A DNA stretch of 64,000 bases from Ryuthela nishihirai (taxonomy: Eukaryota; Arthropoda; Arachnida; Araneae; Heptathelidae): positions 37,698,501 to 37,762,500 of the forward strand of contig JAWZYU010000006.1 of the NCBI GenBank assembly GCA_038380435.1. The letters are read 5' to 3'. The notes under the pieces were generated by a model. It did no database searches and was not told where the DNA came from. It saw only the letters and a list, made by a program, of their open reading frames with translations. This document shows positions 22,010 through 33,056 of this stretch, piece by piece. The stretch's first letter is position 1. Each line of letters opens with the position of its first letter. The translations under genes were made by a program, and so were the position numbers.

Positions 22010-23083
22010 CGTTACTGATTAAAATGACATTTATATCAATAACGAATAGCTATAATTTTAAGGAAAACTCTTAAGATAACTGGAACTGATGTTTAAATGT
22101 TTCAGTTTACAGAATTATTTATAGAATAAACAAAGATTCCACAAAATCTAGATTTGAGGGATTTTTATATCTGTATTTGAGGGATATTTATACCTAGATT
22201 TAAGGGAATTTTTGTATCTAGATATGAGGGAATTTTTGTATCTAGATTTGATGGAATTTTTGTATCTATATTTGAGGCAAATTTTGTATCTGGATTTGAG
22301 GGAATTTTTGTATCTAGATTTGAGGCAGTTTTAAAATGTCAAAAATCCCTCAAATCTACATAGAAAAATTCCCTGAAATCTAGATGCAAAAATTCCCTCA
22401 AATCTAAATTCAAAAATCCCTCAAATTCAGATACAAAAATTGCCTCAAATCTTGGTACAAAAATCTCTCAAATCCAGATACAAAAATTGCCTCAAAACTA
22501 GATACAAAAATTCCTTCAAATCTAGATAGAAAAATTCCCTCAAATCTAGAAACAAAAATTTCCTCAAATCTAGATACAAAAATTGCCTCAAATCTAAATA
22601 CAAAAATCTCTCAAATCCAGATACAAAAATTGCCTCAAATCTAGATACAAAAATTCCCTCAAATCCAGATACAAAATTTGCCTCAAATCTAGATACAAAA
22701 ATTCCATCAAATCTAGATACAAAAATTCCCTCAAATCTAGATACAAAAATCCCTCAAATCTAGATAGAAAAATTCCCTCAAATCTAGATGCAAAAATTCC
22801 CTCAAATCTAGATACAAAAATTTCTCAAATACAGATACAAAAATTCCCTCAAATCTAGATACAAAAATTCCCTCATATCTAGATACAAAAATTTCCTTAA
22901 ATCTAGGTATAAATATCCCTCAAATACAGATATAAAAATCCCTCAAATCTAGATTTTGTGGAATCTTTGTTTATTCTATAAATAATTCTGTAAACTGAAA
23001 CATTTAAACATCAGTTCCAGTTATCTTAAGAGTTTTCCTTAAAATTATAACTATTCGTTACTGATATAAATGTCATTTTAGAA
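22010..23083. mobile_element. Foldback-like element with ~130 bp inverted ends and minisatellite core
   Basis: 22022-22152 and 22949-23082 are inverted copies (ATGACATTTATATCA and TATAAATGTCAT outermost, then AACGAATAGTTATAATTTTAAGG-type words, GATAACTGGAACTGATG and AATAAACAAAGATTCC). Between them the 24 bp unit runs first in the opposite direction to the main array (22140-22335) and then forward again (22340-22960). Long inverted ends with internal short tandem repeats are typical of foldback transposons. No transposase is present. Confidence 0.75.
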
Positions 23084-23089
23084 TGTGTG

Positions 23090-24765
23090 TAATATGTTAC
23101 ACTTTGTATAAATTTTGAAACAGTGTTTATAAGACAAGCATAACAGCAGCAAATGCTATCAAATGGTTCACATTCAATCACGCTTTTAAATGTTAAATAA
23201 AAAAATTTTAAAATCGAATTTGGTTAAATTTGATTCAGATTTAGAATTTATCTACTGTAATATTTTCTGTAAATATAAAATTCGTTTCCAATTTAGGGAG
23301 TTGAAATTTTTTTGTTTTAAAATGTCGAAAAAGTTCCGAAAATTTAATTTCGGATAGGTGGTGTTGGGGGGGAGGGGTTCAGAATAAGACTTGAATAGGT
23401 TTCCCAGTTACTAAAATATTCCATCGAGCCGAGAAGATTAAAATCGTATTCTCTATGTAATAAGATTTTATAGTTTTTTATAATCAATTTTTTAGTGTCC
23501 GACATAACATATGCACCTAAAATAAAATATGAAAATAAAACTGTTTTAGGTTTCAAAGCAGGTAGAGAAATTTCAGATTTTGTATAAGACCACTGGATTT
23601 TCGGGGGTTCCCCCTCCCTCTCCCCTTGGATCCACCGGTTCCCCTCCCCCTCCTCTGGGGACATCACTCGGTTAGAGAGCGCCATTAAAGCTATTTGGTG
23701 ATTTCGAAAATGCGAATCGTAATAACTCATCAATACATTAGAACCCAAAATGAATTTTTAGATCATCTGCAAAAACAGAAAAAGTTAAAAAAAAAAAATG
23801 GATTGCCTACTAACAAAAAGAAAAATGACAAAGCGAAAACATCATCTCGTTTTCTTTGGGTGGAAAACTCCACAAAAATTCTTTCTTTTAAAGAAAATTC
23901 CTGTTCGTTTAATTCTCCCTTTAATGTTCTTTTAGATGTGCTCAAGCCACCATCATCAATCTTTCTCTGAAATATTTCATAATTAATCTTCTCCATTACA
24001 GAATAAAACATTAAACTCAACCAACACATTTAAAAAGTATTTATCACCCGCATAAAATTGCAAACTAGAATATTAAAGTTAATTTGTCTAAATTTTAATG
24101 TTTGTGATATTTTCCCCCATAACCTCATGTTTACGCAAAAATGAAGAAAAAATTATATATATAAAGTAATCTTAATTCTAAAACTTGTAAATCATTATTA
24201 TAATCATTCATTGACAAAAAAACCTATTCTCTGTTGTTAAATTAAATAAGTATCGATCCCTTTTAACAGTGGAAGCCAGCATGGTTTGCCACCTTGAATA
24301 TGAATCCTGAACTTGACGCTTTGAATCCCCAAAGGACAGACGCAAATCCATCCATCTCATTAAACGAAACTTTTAAATTACATGAAATTGAAGTGAATGC
24401 TGAGAGATTAATTAAATATTTATTTTTCTGGATTCTAAAGATAAATAGATCTGACAAAACTTTAATATTGTTTCTAAATATTACTTAAAAAAAACCCGCA
24501 GATGTTTAACAGTTTAACAAAATTTGCACCTGTGTACAGAAAAGTATCCATACAAGAAGAGTATCCATAAAATACATATATATAAGGTATCTAATTATCT
24601 GATGGATCTTTATATCCCATCTTAGATATTTGTGGATAGTTCTGATGGAATATGTGGGTAGGAATTTTGGTGAGCATATTTGTTAATGTTAGAGTTCTAG
24701 AGAGCGCGAAACATATCGCGAATTTACTCCAATTTTTTATCTAAATTTTCGTTGATGCATGACCC
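23090..24765. other. no gene recognised
   Basis: AT-rich. 23590-23665 has a CCCCCTCCCTCTCCCCTTGG-type tract like the ends of some DNA transposons. Open frames (up to 134 aa) show no domain. Confidence 0.4.
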
Positions 24766-24767
24766 TG

Positions 24768-25066
24768 TCTTCTCAGAAAGTCGACAGGCTTGGAAAAGCA
24801 GTCGTCCGTCGAATGGGATATTAATCCGTGGTTCCTTGTACAAGCAGGTTCGGTTATGACCTGAGATGGATGTCTGAAGTTTTACCTCGAAGTGACATTT
24901 TTTTGAACCCAGTGAGATAATGGCAAATCCACAAAGACTCCAAGCGAGTATTGGGGGAAGGAACATAACTGGACAGCTGTTAGGAGACAGAAGGCATCCC
25001 GCGTGTTTCTCAACGTACGCAGGATAAGGCTCTCCTACACGCAGAACCATAGCTTATCATCCCATC
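24768..25066. mobile_element. Old SINE-A fragments in opposite orientation
   Basis: 24768-24850 is a plus-strand central piece (GGCTTGGAAAAGC, GTCGAATGGGATATTAA). 24880-25066 is a minus-strand piece from the tail to the centre. Both are strongly diverged. Confidence 0.65.
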
Positions 25067-25122
25067 CAGCAGAATTATCTGTGCTTGATTTATAAAGTGG
25101 TATAAACAAGTAATTGGAAACT

Positions 25123-25535
25123 GTCGCTCTGGATTGGGTTGGGTCGTTTTACCTCTGAGCGGCACTTTTTTGCACACCATGGGCTAAATGGCCAGGTCAC
25201 ATGGACCCCGAAGGCTCAGAGAAGGTTGGGGGAGGGGACCCACTGGAACAGCTGTTGGAAGACAGATGGTAGCCTCCCATCAAGGCCATCTAGCGTGTTC
25301 TTTAACGTGCACAGGGTATGTCTCTCCCACACACACGGGACCACGGCTTAACGTCCCATCCGACGGACGGCGGTATTTCCAAACCCATCGGTATCCCCTA
25401 CTGACCGTGGGCAGGGCGGGGAATTTTGCGGAGATAAATCTCAACGCTGACCCAGCTGGGACTCGAACCTGGGAACTACAGATTACGAGCCTGGCGCGCT
25501 AACGACTGAGCCACCCCCGCCCCGTCGCTCTGGAT
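25123..25535 (-). mobile_element. SINE-A copy with target-site duplication
   Basis: Well preserved reverse copy (25135-25523) flanked by the 12 bp GTCGCTCTGGAT (25123-25134, 25524-25535). The low divergence from 47444 and 63287 copies suggests recent activity. Confidence 0.96.
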
Positions 25536-25575
25536 GCTACATGAACACACAGTTTGCCAAGTCGCTTTCCAAGTT

Positions 25576-26071
25576 GGCGAAGGTGGCTCAGTCGGCAGCG
25601 CACCAGGCTCCTAATATCCAGTTCCCAGGTTCGAATCTCAGCTGGGCCAGAGTTGAGATTTATTTCTCAAAACTCCCCGCCCTGCTCTCGGTCAGTAGGG
25701 GACACGATGGGCTTAGAAAGGCCGCCGTCCTTCGGATGGAACATTAGGCCTTTGCCCCGTATGCGGGAAAGCCATATTTTATGCACTTTAAAGACACTGG
25801 ATGGCCTTGACGGGAGGTAACCATCTATCCAGTGAGTTCCCATTCTCCCCAGCCTTTTACGAGTCCATGTGATCTACCCATTGTATGCGAAAATGTGCCG
25901 CTCAGAGATAAACAACAAAACCTTTCCAAGGTCATAGGTGTCCCCTACTGACCGTGGGCAGGGCGGGGAATTTTTGCGGAGATAAATCTCAACGCTGACC
26001 CAGCTGGGACTCGAACCTGGGAACTATAGATTACGAGCCTGGTGCGCTATCGACTGAGCAACCCCCGCCCC
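25576..26071. mobile_element. SINE-A plus copy joined to a minus head fragment
   Basis: 25576-25918 is a plus copy, head AAGGTGGCTCAGTCGG, with deletions near 25800-25870. Directly after it 25921-26071 is the head half of a minus-oriented copy ending ACCCCCGCCCC. Tail-to-body inversion of this kind fits insertion beside, or recombination between, two copies. Confidence 0.82.
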
Positions 26072-26229
26072 ACATGATTCAGGAAAGACATCCAATGAAG
26101 TGTGGTCTTGTTAAGATTTTCAGGCATGTTGTGCCGATTTGGAGGACTAAGAGTCTAAGAAATCCTTTCACACATACTGACTACGATGCAGTTGGACCAT
26201 CTTTTGTGGACGGAAAAATAAATATACTT

Positions 26230-26284
26230 GTTAGCACTCTGGACTCTAAATCCATCTATCCGAGTTCAAATCTCCGTGGGACCT
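26230..26284 (+). tRNA. tRNA-Gln-like 3' fragment (pseudo), CTA anticodon
   Basis: TTAGCACTCTGGACT, then CTA, then AATCCA gives the D-arm end, anticodon stem-loop and flanks of a tRNA-Gln. CCGAGTTCAAATCTC and GTGGGACCT give the T arm and acceptor end. The 5' acceptor and most of the D arm are not recognisable, and a base shift weakens the T stem. The loop triplet CTA replaces the usual Gln anticodon. It is probably a pseudogene or SINE-derived remnant and not a working tRNA. Confidence 0.5.
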
Positions 26285-26294
26285 AACTTTTATA

Positions 26295-26502
26295 GCCGTC
26301 CCGTAGCTGAATGGTTAGCGCGCTTGGGTACTGCTCAAAGTCACCTGGGTTCGAGCTCCGGGTAAGGCATGGTTGTCTTTCTGCTTAGGTCCCGCCATCC
26401 TCACAGATTTTCTGCTATGGCGTATAAACTGACAGGCTCCTGTAAGACATATGTGGCAAGCAGCTGCTTGAGGGGGTATTTATTTATTTTTATTAATCTC
26501 TT
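26295..26502 (+). mobile_element. SINE-B copy
   Basis: Head CCGTCCCGTAGCTGAATGG with GGTTCGAGCTCC as B box, body GCAAGCAGCTGCTTGAG, and tail GGTATTTATTTATTTTTA. It begins ten bases after the tRNA-Gln-like fragment. Confidence 0.88.
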
Positions 26503-27080
26503 TTCTGTAAGGAATTTTATCCTTTGAGAAAATAAATAATATTTTTTTCTATGTGTTCATCCATAAATACTTTTGCATCTGCTTTGAATTTCTTTAGAAA
26601 AGGACGATATTTCTTACGAAATTTGCATATGGACTATTACATCTCTGTTTTTCAAAAATCTGGAAAATTCCGCAGGTCTTTTTTGTCTTCGACTCAAGAA
26701 TGGAAAATAGAATTGTCGTTTGTCTGGATTCTAGAGTTGTTGATTCATCGAAGCCGGCGGTAACTCTTTGGTGCATTTACGGGAGAAAGCTTGTTGTTTG
26801 GAGTCTGATTGAATATGAAACTGCATCACGTAGATATTTCTTTCCCTATTTTGCAGAACTGATTCAGTAAAAGGCAACGTTGGAGGGAATTGTTTGGGAT
26901 CTATGTCGGTCTGTTTCTTGGTGCAACTCTGCTAATGCGTTTGCTTAGAATAAATGTTTTCCTGCGCGTTGTAACTCCCAACTTAAAATCCGTCATTTTC
27001 TTCTTTCTGTCATTGAAACAATATGCAAAAAAAGCAAATGATTAAAGAAATAAATATATTGTTTCTCACAAGTATAATGA
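26503..27080. other. no gene recognised
   Basis: Short frames of ~60-70 aa on both strands at 26551-26776 show no domain. Confidence 0.4.
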
Positions 27081-27084
27081 ATAA

Positions 27085-27665
27085 AATATTTTTGCTCTTT
27101 TTTTTGCCAATACAATAGTGGTATACATATTTTACCATACTTGGATAAACACAATATTGATAAGCAAAATATTGATATACATATTTGATCATACTTTGAT
27201 ATTGCAATACTTATATAGATATTTATCATCATTTGTTAATACACAACATTTATACAGATATTTTGTCATACTTTGATAAACACAATGTTGATATACATAT
27301 TATATTTTGATATACACATTATATTTTGATATACACAATACTTATATAGATATTTATGATGCTTTGAAAATAACAATACTTCTATACATATTTTATCATA
27401 CTTTGATAATATACATTACGTATATAGATATTTTATCATATTTTGATATACACAGTGCTGATATAGGTATTTTATCACTCTTTGATACATGCAATATTGA
27501 TATAGATATTTTATAATAATTTTATATACACGATATCAATGTACCATTTTATCATACTTTGATATACAAAATATTGCTATACATTATAATTAGATATATA
27601 AATAAGTGTTATACATAATTTATCATATTTTAATATACACAATATTGTTATACATTTTTTTTTCA
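27085..27665. repeat. degenerate AT-rich tandem repeat
   Basis: About a dozen diverged units of a ~45 bp motif built from ATATACACAATA, TATAGATATTTTATCATA and CTTTGATA. Open frames here consist of repeat peptides. Confidence 0.75.
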
Positions 27666-27925
27666 TGCTTTGTGCTTAAACACAGCAATTGAGTTCTTGT
27701 GTTATCTGTTGCAGTGCAGGGCATCCTAAAAATTAACCATATTTTATTAAATAAGTAGCAGAGTACTTTTTTGTACGAAATGCCAAAAAATTTGAATGTT
27801 TCTTGTTTTCATGAGATTTGTAATTTCCGTCCATATTCAGTTGAGCATGTGTAGTGCAACAACTGCATTTTTTCATGTTGGGAATTTTTTTGGACTAATC
27901 GTTGTTTCTAATGTATACTCCAACA

Positions 27926-28332
27926 CAGTCCAATGATGGGTTGGGTTGTTTTATCTCTGAGCGGCACTTTTCACACAATGGGCTAAAAGACCAGGTCACA
28001 AGGACCCCGAAGGCTCAGAGAAGGTTGGGGGAGGAGACCCACTGGAACAGCTGTTGGGAGACAGATGATAGCCTCCCGTCAAGGCCATCCAGCGTGTTCT
28101 TTAACGTGCACAGGGTATGGCTCTCCCACACACGGGACCACGGCTTAACGTCCCATCCGACGGACGGCGGCCTTTCCAAGCCCATCGGTGTCCTCTACTG
28201 ACAGCGGGGAGGGCGGGGAATTTTGCGGAGATAAATCTCAACGCTGACCCAGCTGGGACTCGAATCTGGGAACTGCAGATTACGAGCCTGGCGCGCTACT
28301 GACTGAGCCACCTCCGCCCCCAGTCCAATCAT
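27926..28332 (-). mobile_element. SINE-A copy with target-site duplication
   Basis: Reverse copy (27938-28320). CAGTCCAATGAT (27926-27937) and CAGTCCAATCAT (28321-28332) are the duplicated target with one later substitution. Confidence 0.94.
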
Positions 28333-28815
28333 GTCAAATCTGTATATTTCGAGAATAAAAAGCAAGGCGCGGATTGGTAAAGAGCGCTGTAGCATCCCTG
28401 GGCCTTTAGTGTCACGACCCCTGGGACTTCATAGGTGCAAGATTTTTTAAACCTTATTTTGAGCTTCACGTAAGAACCGTCAAAAGAATAAGTATTGAAA
28501 TCTTTAAGAAGGAACAGATTTTTTATCGCAGCCCAGGATGCTACAACGGCTCCTGTCATAGATTCGGCCCTGGTCAACAGACACATCAAAGATTAGTCAA
28601 TAAATTTTATTTTGTCATCGTATACAGTTTCTAATGTAGAAAAACTATAAATCAACTCAGAAAACCACATGGTTTGTCTGGGCCACTAAAAGAATCTAAA
28701 CCTGTGTTCTAATGGGTGCTTCTCTCAGTTTAGATTTTTATCTATGAAAATACCTAAATATTTAATGATTTCAACTTGTCCTAGGCCATCACAATTGCAA
28801 TCAACATGTTTATAT

Positions 28816-29218
28816 CACCGAGGTTATTTTGGGTTGTTTTACCTCTGAGCAGCACTTTTTTGCACACCATGGGCTAAATGGCTAGGTCACATGGACGCCA
28901 AAGGCTCAGAGAAGGTTGGGGGAGGGGACCCACTTGAATAGCTATTGGGAGACAGATGGTAGCCTCCAGTCAAGGCCATCCAGCGTGTTCTTTAACGTGC
29001 ACAGGGTATGGCTCTCCCGCACACGGGGCCACGGCTTAACGTTCCATCCGACGGACGGCGGCCTTTCCAAGCCCATCGGTGTCCCCTACTGACCGTGGGC
29101 AGGGCGGGGAATTTTGCGGAGATAAATCTCAAAGCTGACCCAGCTGGGACTCGAACCTGGGAACTACAGATTACGAGCCTGGCGCGCTACCGACTGAGCC
29201 ATCCCGTAGCACCGAGGT
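28816..29218 (-). mobile_element. SINE-A copy inside the LINE relic
   Basis: Reverse copy (28825-29209) flanked by CACCGAGGT (28816-28824 and 29210-29218). It entered the C-terminal part of the reverse transcriptase relic in the same orientation as the LINE. Confidence 0.93.
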
Positions 29219-29429
29219 ATATGCAGTTTAATTGCAAAAGTGCTTACAGCATTTTGGTTATTTTTTAACTTGTAGAAGACAGATTTTTTTCCTTGTTAAT
29301 TGAGAGTTTATTATTTTCGAATCCCATACTTCTCAAGAGCATTATTGACATTGGACATCAGATCAGTAATAGTTTTGTTACTAAAAGTTAATGCATTGTC
29401 ATCTGCAAAAGTATCAACATTACCATCAG

Positions 29430-29675
29430 CCCAGATTTAGAAAAAAAATTGAGGGAGGGCGGGAGGGAGGGAGGGGCGAAGAAGCACAATCGAGCCGAAA
29501 TAATGCCGAATTTCAAATGCATTGTAACATTTACTCCTCAGTGTTACAAGTCTCAAAAAATTTCTTACAAAATGCATGAATTATAAACAAGTTGAATAAT
29601 TTTTTGTTTCTATTATATTTACTATCATTCTGAGGGGGGATGCCCTCTGGCTCCCCCTAGATCCGGCTCTGCTTA
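29430..29675. mobile_element. unidentified insert with G/C-rich ends
   Basis: It breaks the LINE relic. The left part has GAGGGAGGGCGGGAGGGAGG and the right part GGGGGGATGCCCTCTGGCTC followed by CCCCTAGATCCGGCTCTG, a composition seen at ends of several DNA transposon families. No coding content. Confidence 0.45.
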
Positions 29676-29892
29676 CGATTAATCTTCATTTCACTGAGGT
29701 CATTAATATAAATAACTAACAAAAAGAGGACAAGAACAAAGCTCTTCACAATGCCCTATTTAGTTTGTACCGGATTGTTGAGACAGGTTTTTAATTTAAC
29801 TAACTGAGTTCTATTTGTTAAGTAACTAATAAACCATTCCATTTCCCTCTCATACCAAATGCTCAAGTATTTTCGAAAACAATGAATGAGTT

Positions 29893-30305
29893 ACGGTGTC
29901 AAAAGGGGGCGGGGGTGGCTCAGTCGGTAGCGCGCCAGGCTCCTAATCTGTAGTTCCCAGGTTCGAGTCCCAGCTGGGTAAGCGTTGAGATTTATCTCTG
30001 CAAAATTTCCCCGCCCTGCCCACGGTCAGTAGGGGACACCGATGGGCTTGAAACAGCCGCCGTCCGTCGGATGGGACGTTAAGCCGTGGCCCCGTGTGCG
30101 GGAGAGCCATCCCTGTGCACGTAAAAGAACACGCTGGATGGCCTTGACGTGAGGCTACCATCTGTCTCCCAACAGCTGTTCTAGTGGGTCCCCTCCCACA
30201 ACCTTCTCTGAGCCTTCGGGGTCCTTGTGGCCTGGCCATTTAGCCCATGGTGTGCAAAAAAGTGCCGCTCAGAGGTAAAACAATCCAATCCAACGGTGTC
30301 AAAAG
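29893..30305 (+). mobile_element. SINE-A copy inside the LINE relic, with duplication
   Basis: Plus copy (29906-30292), opposite to the LINE, flanked by the 13 bp ACGGTGTCAAAAG (29893-29905 and 30293-30305). On the LINE strand the duplicated target covers the AFDTV words of motif A. Confidence 0.96.
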
Positions 30306-30715
30306 CTTTTCAAAATGTAGAAAAACTAAATTTCTTTGGTCCATTTGAATTTTAAATAAGTAAAGGAGAATAACGCATGACCAGAGCCTCAAATTTATTT
30401 TTCTCAAATCAATTTACTTTATTTAAATAATTCATTTCTTTGAATTTTACCAGGGTTCCAACTATTTTCGTAGAAAAACAGGGAAAAGCGAGATCAGTCT
30501 GCAGTTTTAATTTCCTTTTATTGTAATCTGAAGTTGTATTATGTATTGCGATGTGAACTTTCAATATCAACATCTCCCCAAAAAACACCATTCTGTCAAA
30601 AACTAATATTCCCAAACCTCCTAAATTTTCGACACTAGATTAGATAGGGTCATGATGGATTGAAGTGAACGAGATGTTGTCGACAAACTTGTGTTTGTTT
30701 TTCATAATCGTGAAG
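30306..30715. other. no gene recognised
   Basis: Flank of the LINE relic; further upstream LINE coding sequence could not be read with confidence. Confidence 0.4.
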
Positions 30716-30933
30716 TACCGTCGCTCAAAAAAGTGTCCGAACACTATGGTTGATCACAGAATTCAGAAAAAATATCTGGCAACAATTTTTTTAGAAATTA
30801 GTGATCTGGCAACTTCGTGTCACGTGACACGAAGTTGCCAGATCACTAATTTCTAAAACAAATTGTTGCCAGATATTTTTTTCTGAATTCTGCGATCAAC
30901 CATAGTGTTCGGATACTTTTTTGAGCGACTGTA
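30716..30933. mobile_element. Palindromic MITE, family M1
   Basis: Best copy of the family. The ends are GTCGCTCAAAAAAGTGTCCG and GGATACTTTTTTGAGCGAC with TA outside. The arms are about 105 bp and meet at GTGTCACGTGACAC, a perfect palindromic centre at ~30819-30832. There is no coding capacity, and movement would require a Tc1/mariner-type transposase from elsewhere. Confidence 0.88.
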
Positions 30934-31195
30934 CGTTTCATCATTCCTTAACACTTTCTCATGACTAAGGTGCACTACTCATGACACTTTATTCGATTGC
31001 AGTGCTTTTCACGGAAAACAATAACATAATCATTCATATTCTTCCTTTAGCTCTCTTTAGTTCCTCTTTAGTTCTTCCTTTAGCTCTCTTGGTAGATAAA
31101 GCGTTATTCCAGAAATTTGCTCCGATTCTTAATGATTAACACTTCTGCTGTTTGCAATTTAAAATCTATAAGAATAACATATCGCCACTGGCGAC
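30934..31195. other. no gene recognised
   Basis: Contains a short direct repeat (TTAGCTCTC / TTTAGTTCTTCC words, 31048-31092). Confidence 0.4.
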
Positions 31196-31197
31196 TA

Positions 31198-31735
31198 TGT
31201 TAGGTTGTTTTACCGCTGAGGGCACAAATGGCCAGGTCACAAGGACCCCTAGGGCTCAGAGAAAGTTTGGTGAGGGAACCCACTGGGCAGCTGTTAGGAG
31301 ACAGAAGGTAGCCTCCAGTCAAGACCATCCAGCGTGCTCTTTAGCGGGTGGGGCGAGGGCGGCTCAGTCGGTAGAGCGCCAGGCTCGTAATCTGCAGTTC
31401 CCAGGTTCGAGTCCCACTTGGGCCAGCGTTGAGATTTATCTCTGCAAAACTTGCCGCCTTGTCCTCGTCTGTAGGGGATACCGATGGGCTTAGAAAGACC
31501 GTTGTCCGACGGATGGGACGTTAAGCCGTGACCCCGTGTGCGGGAGAACCATAATTTGTGCAGGTTAAAGAACACGCTGGATGGCCTTGACGGGAGGCTA
31601 CCATTTGTATCCCAACAGCTGTTTCAGGGCGTTCCTTCTACCTAACTTTCTCTTAGCCTTCGGGGTCCCTGTGACCTGTCCATTTAGTCCATTGTGTACA
31701 AAACAGTGCCGCTCAGATGCAAAATAACCCAACCT
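31198..31735. mobile_element. Two SINE-A copies head to head
   Basis: 31198-31345 is a minus-oriented tail-to-body fragment. 31348-31735 is a plus copy with a strong head (GGCTCAGTCGGTAGAGCGCC, GGTTCGAGTCCC). The junction falls at CTCTTTAGC of the first copy, as if the second inserted there and the remainder was lost. Confidence 0.85.
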
Positions 31736-31808
31736 AACTCCAATAATATATCACGATGTTCTATACGAAGATAACTTTATTTGTTTAAAACCATTTTTTC
31801 TGTTTTAG

Positions 31809-32045
31809 AATGGAGGATATTCTAAATATTCAGCATTTAAAGAAAAAGCTACCTTCCCACATTTCCTATCAGCAGCTACCAGAGATAAGACTTATAGATG
31901 GCCGCAGTGTCGCGTGGCAAGTCTGTCGTCGCACATCCTCCTAATTACAGCGCCTCACGAGGATATAGAGGCGCTCACACGGCGCGTCGATGTCATTAGA
32001 AGAGGATCTGCTTTAGACGGGAACATCCACAGATACTCGCAGAAG
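31809..32045 (+). CDS. candidate host exon (single internal exon)
   Basis: 237 bases, exactly 79 codons, free of stops. It is preceded by a pyrimidine-rich tract and TTTTAG (31803-31808) and followed by AAG|GTTAGT, so it fits a phase 0-0 internal exon. The preceding in-frame codon is a TAG that forms part of the acceptor. The peptide has no low-complexity or repeat character; words seen are FKEKATFPHFLSAATRDK, WPQCRVASL and ALTRRVDVIRRGS. GC content rises over the second half relative to the flanks. The protein is not recognised and no neighbouring exon was found. It could also be an unrecognised transposon fragment or chance. Confidence 0.4.
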
Positions 32046-32525
32046 GTTAGTTCCAGATTTGTAGACTGTCAGAGGAAATTTCCAAGACTTGTCAGCTTTA
32101 GCTCAGACAACAAACACCACCTTTTTTTTCCATTCTGAACATTTATTTCCCAAATACACTCTGCAACGTTACTGAGTAAAGGAACACACATTTCGCAATA
32201 CTTTAAATCATTTAACTTTGATGTCGATTAAATAATGAATCTCTTCTGTAAACCAGTGTTTTCTAAAATTTACAGTCTGAGTTGTAAAGTATTTAGGATC
32301 TTGAGAGTGTTTAATTTAAATTGCACGTGGAACGTTTTCGATGATTATTATGTTCACATTTAAACGGTTTTTTCCTAGAGAAAGCTTAATCCTGTCGCGG
32401 TGCTCAAAGCTTTATCTTTCTGATGGGTAAATATGAGAGGATATTGCTACTTATTCCAAAAGAAAAAAAAGATTCACAGAATACACTAAAAAATTTGTAA
32501 GTTTTGATTCCGAGCGACACATCCG
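32046..32525. other. no gene recognised
   Basis: AT-rich; would be intron if the preceding exon is real. Confidence 0.35.
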
Positions 32526-32536
32526 AGATCAACAAA

Positions 32537-32885
32537 TGACTGGGTTGGGTTGTTTTACCTCTGAGAGGTATGGTTTTGCACACAATGGGGTAAATGTCCA
32601 GGTCACAAGGATCCCGAGGGCTCAGAGAAGGTTGGGAGAGGGGACTCAATGGACAGCTGTTGGGAGTTTTAGACAAATGGTAGCTTTCCATCAGTGTGTT
32701 CTTTAACGTGCACAGGGTATGACTCTCTAGCACACTGGGGCCTCGGCTTAATTTTCCATCCGATGGACGGTGGCCTTTCCCAAAAACTCCTCAGTGTTCA
32801 CCACTGACCTTAAGCAAGGCGGGAAGTTTAGTGGAGATTAATCCCAACGCTGGCCCAGGTGGGATTCGAACCTAGGACCAGAGAG
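32537..32885 (-). mobile_element. SINE-A copy, diverged
   Basis: Reverse copy from GGGTTGGGTTGTTTTACC to a head broken after the B box region (GGGATTCGAACC). About 35 bp of the head end is missing. Confidence 0.85.
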
Positions 32886-33056
32886 CAATCCAAAGACAAA
32901 TCTTTGTATTTATGTCATCTATTGCATTATATAAGTATAAACATGCATATGCGACTTGAGAATATTCTTCCCTTTGGGGTTTACTTTCTGCAAATTTTGC
33001 TATTAGTACTGAAGTGAGTTAAACTTGATTGACACTTCAATATCAATGAGATTTAA

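Larger units (their letters stand above)
28690..30360 (-). pseudogene. LINE reverse transcriptase relic
   Basis: Minus-strand pieces of a non-LTR retrotransposon reverse transcriptase, in order from the right: FEK / AFDTVTHSLFSKILEHL (motif A region; the SINE-A at 29906-30292 splits it), FISYLTNRTQLVKLK, LVIYINDLSEMK, FADDNALTF (catalytic Asp pair, 29398-29409) and YLGIFIDKNLN (28720-28766). Stops and indels are frequent, and an unrelated ~245 bp piece (29430-29675) interrupts it. The motif set fits a Jockey/CR1/I-type LINE; the clade cannot be fixed by eye. Such LINEs are candidates for having mobilised SINE-A. Confidence 0.75.

Noticed and set aside
20548..23083. CRISPR array
   Set aside because: The units are contiguous with no unique spacers, and the genome is eukaryotic.
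23344..23748. 134-aa minus-strand gene
   Set aside because: No domain, C/T-rich tract coding for Pro/Gly, no splice or start context.
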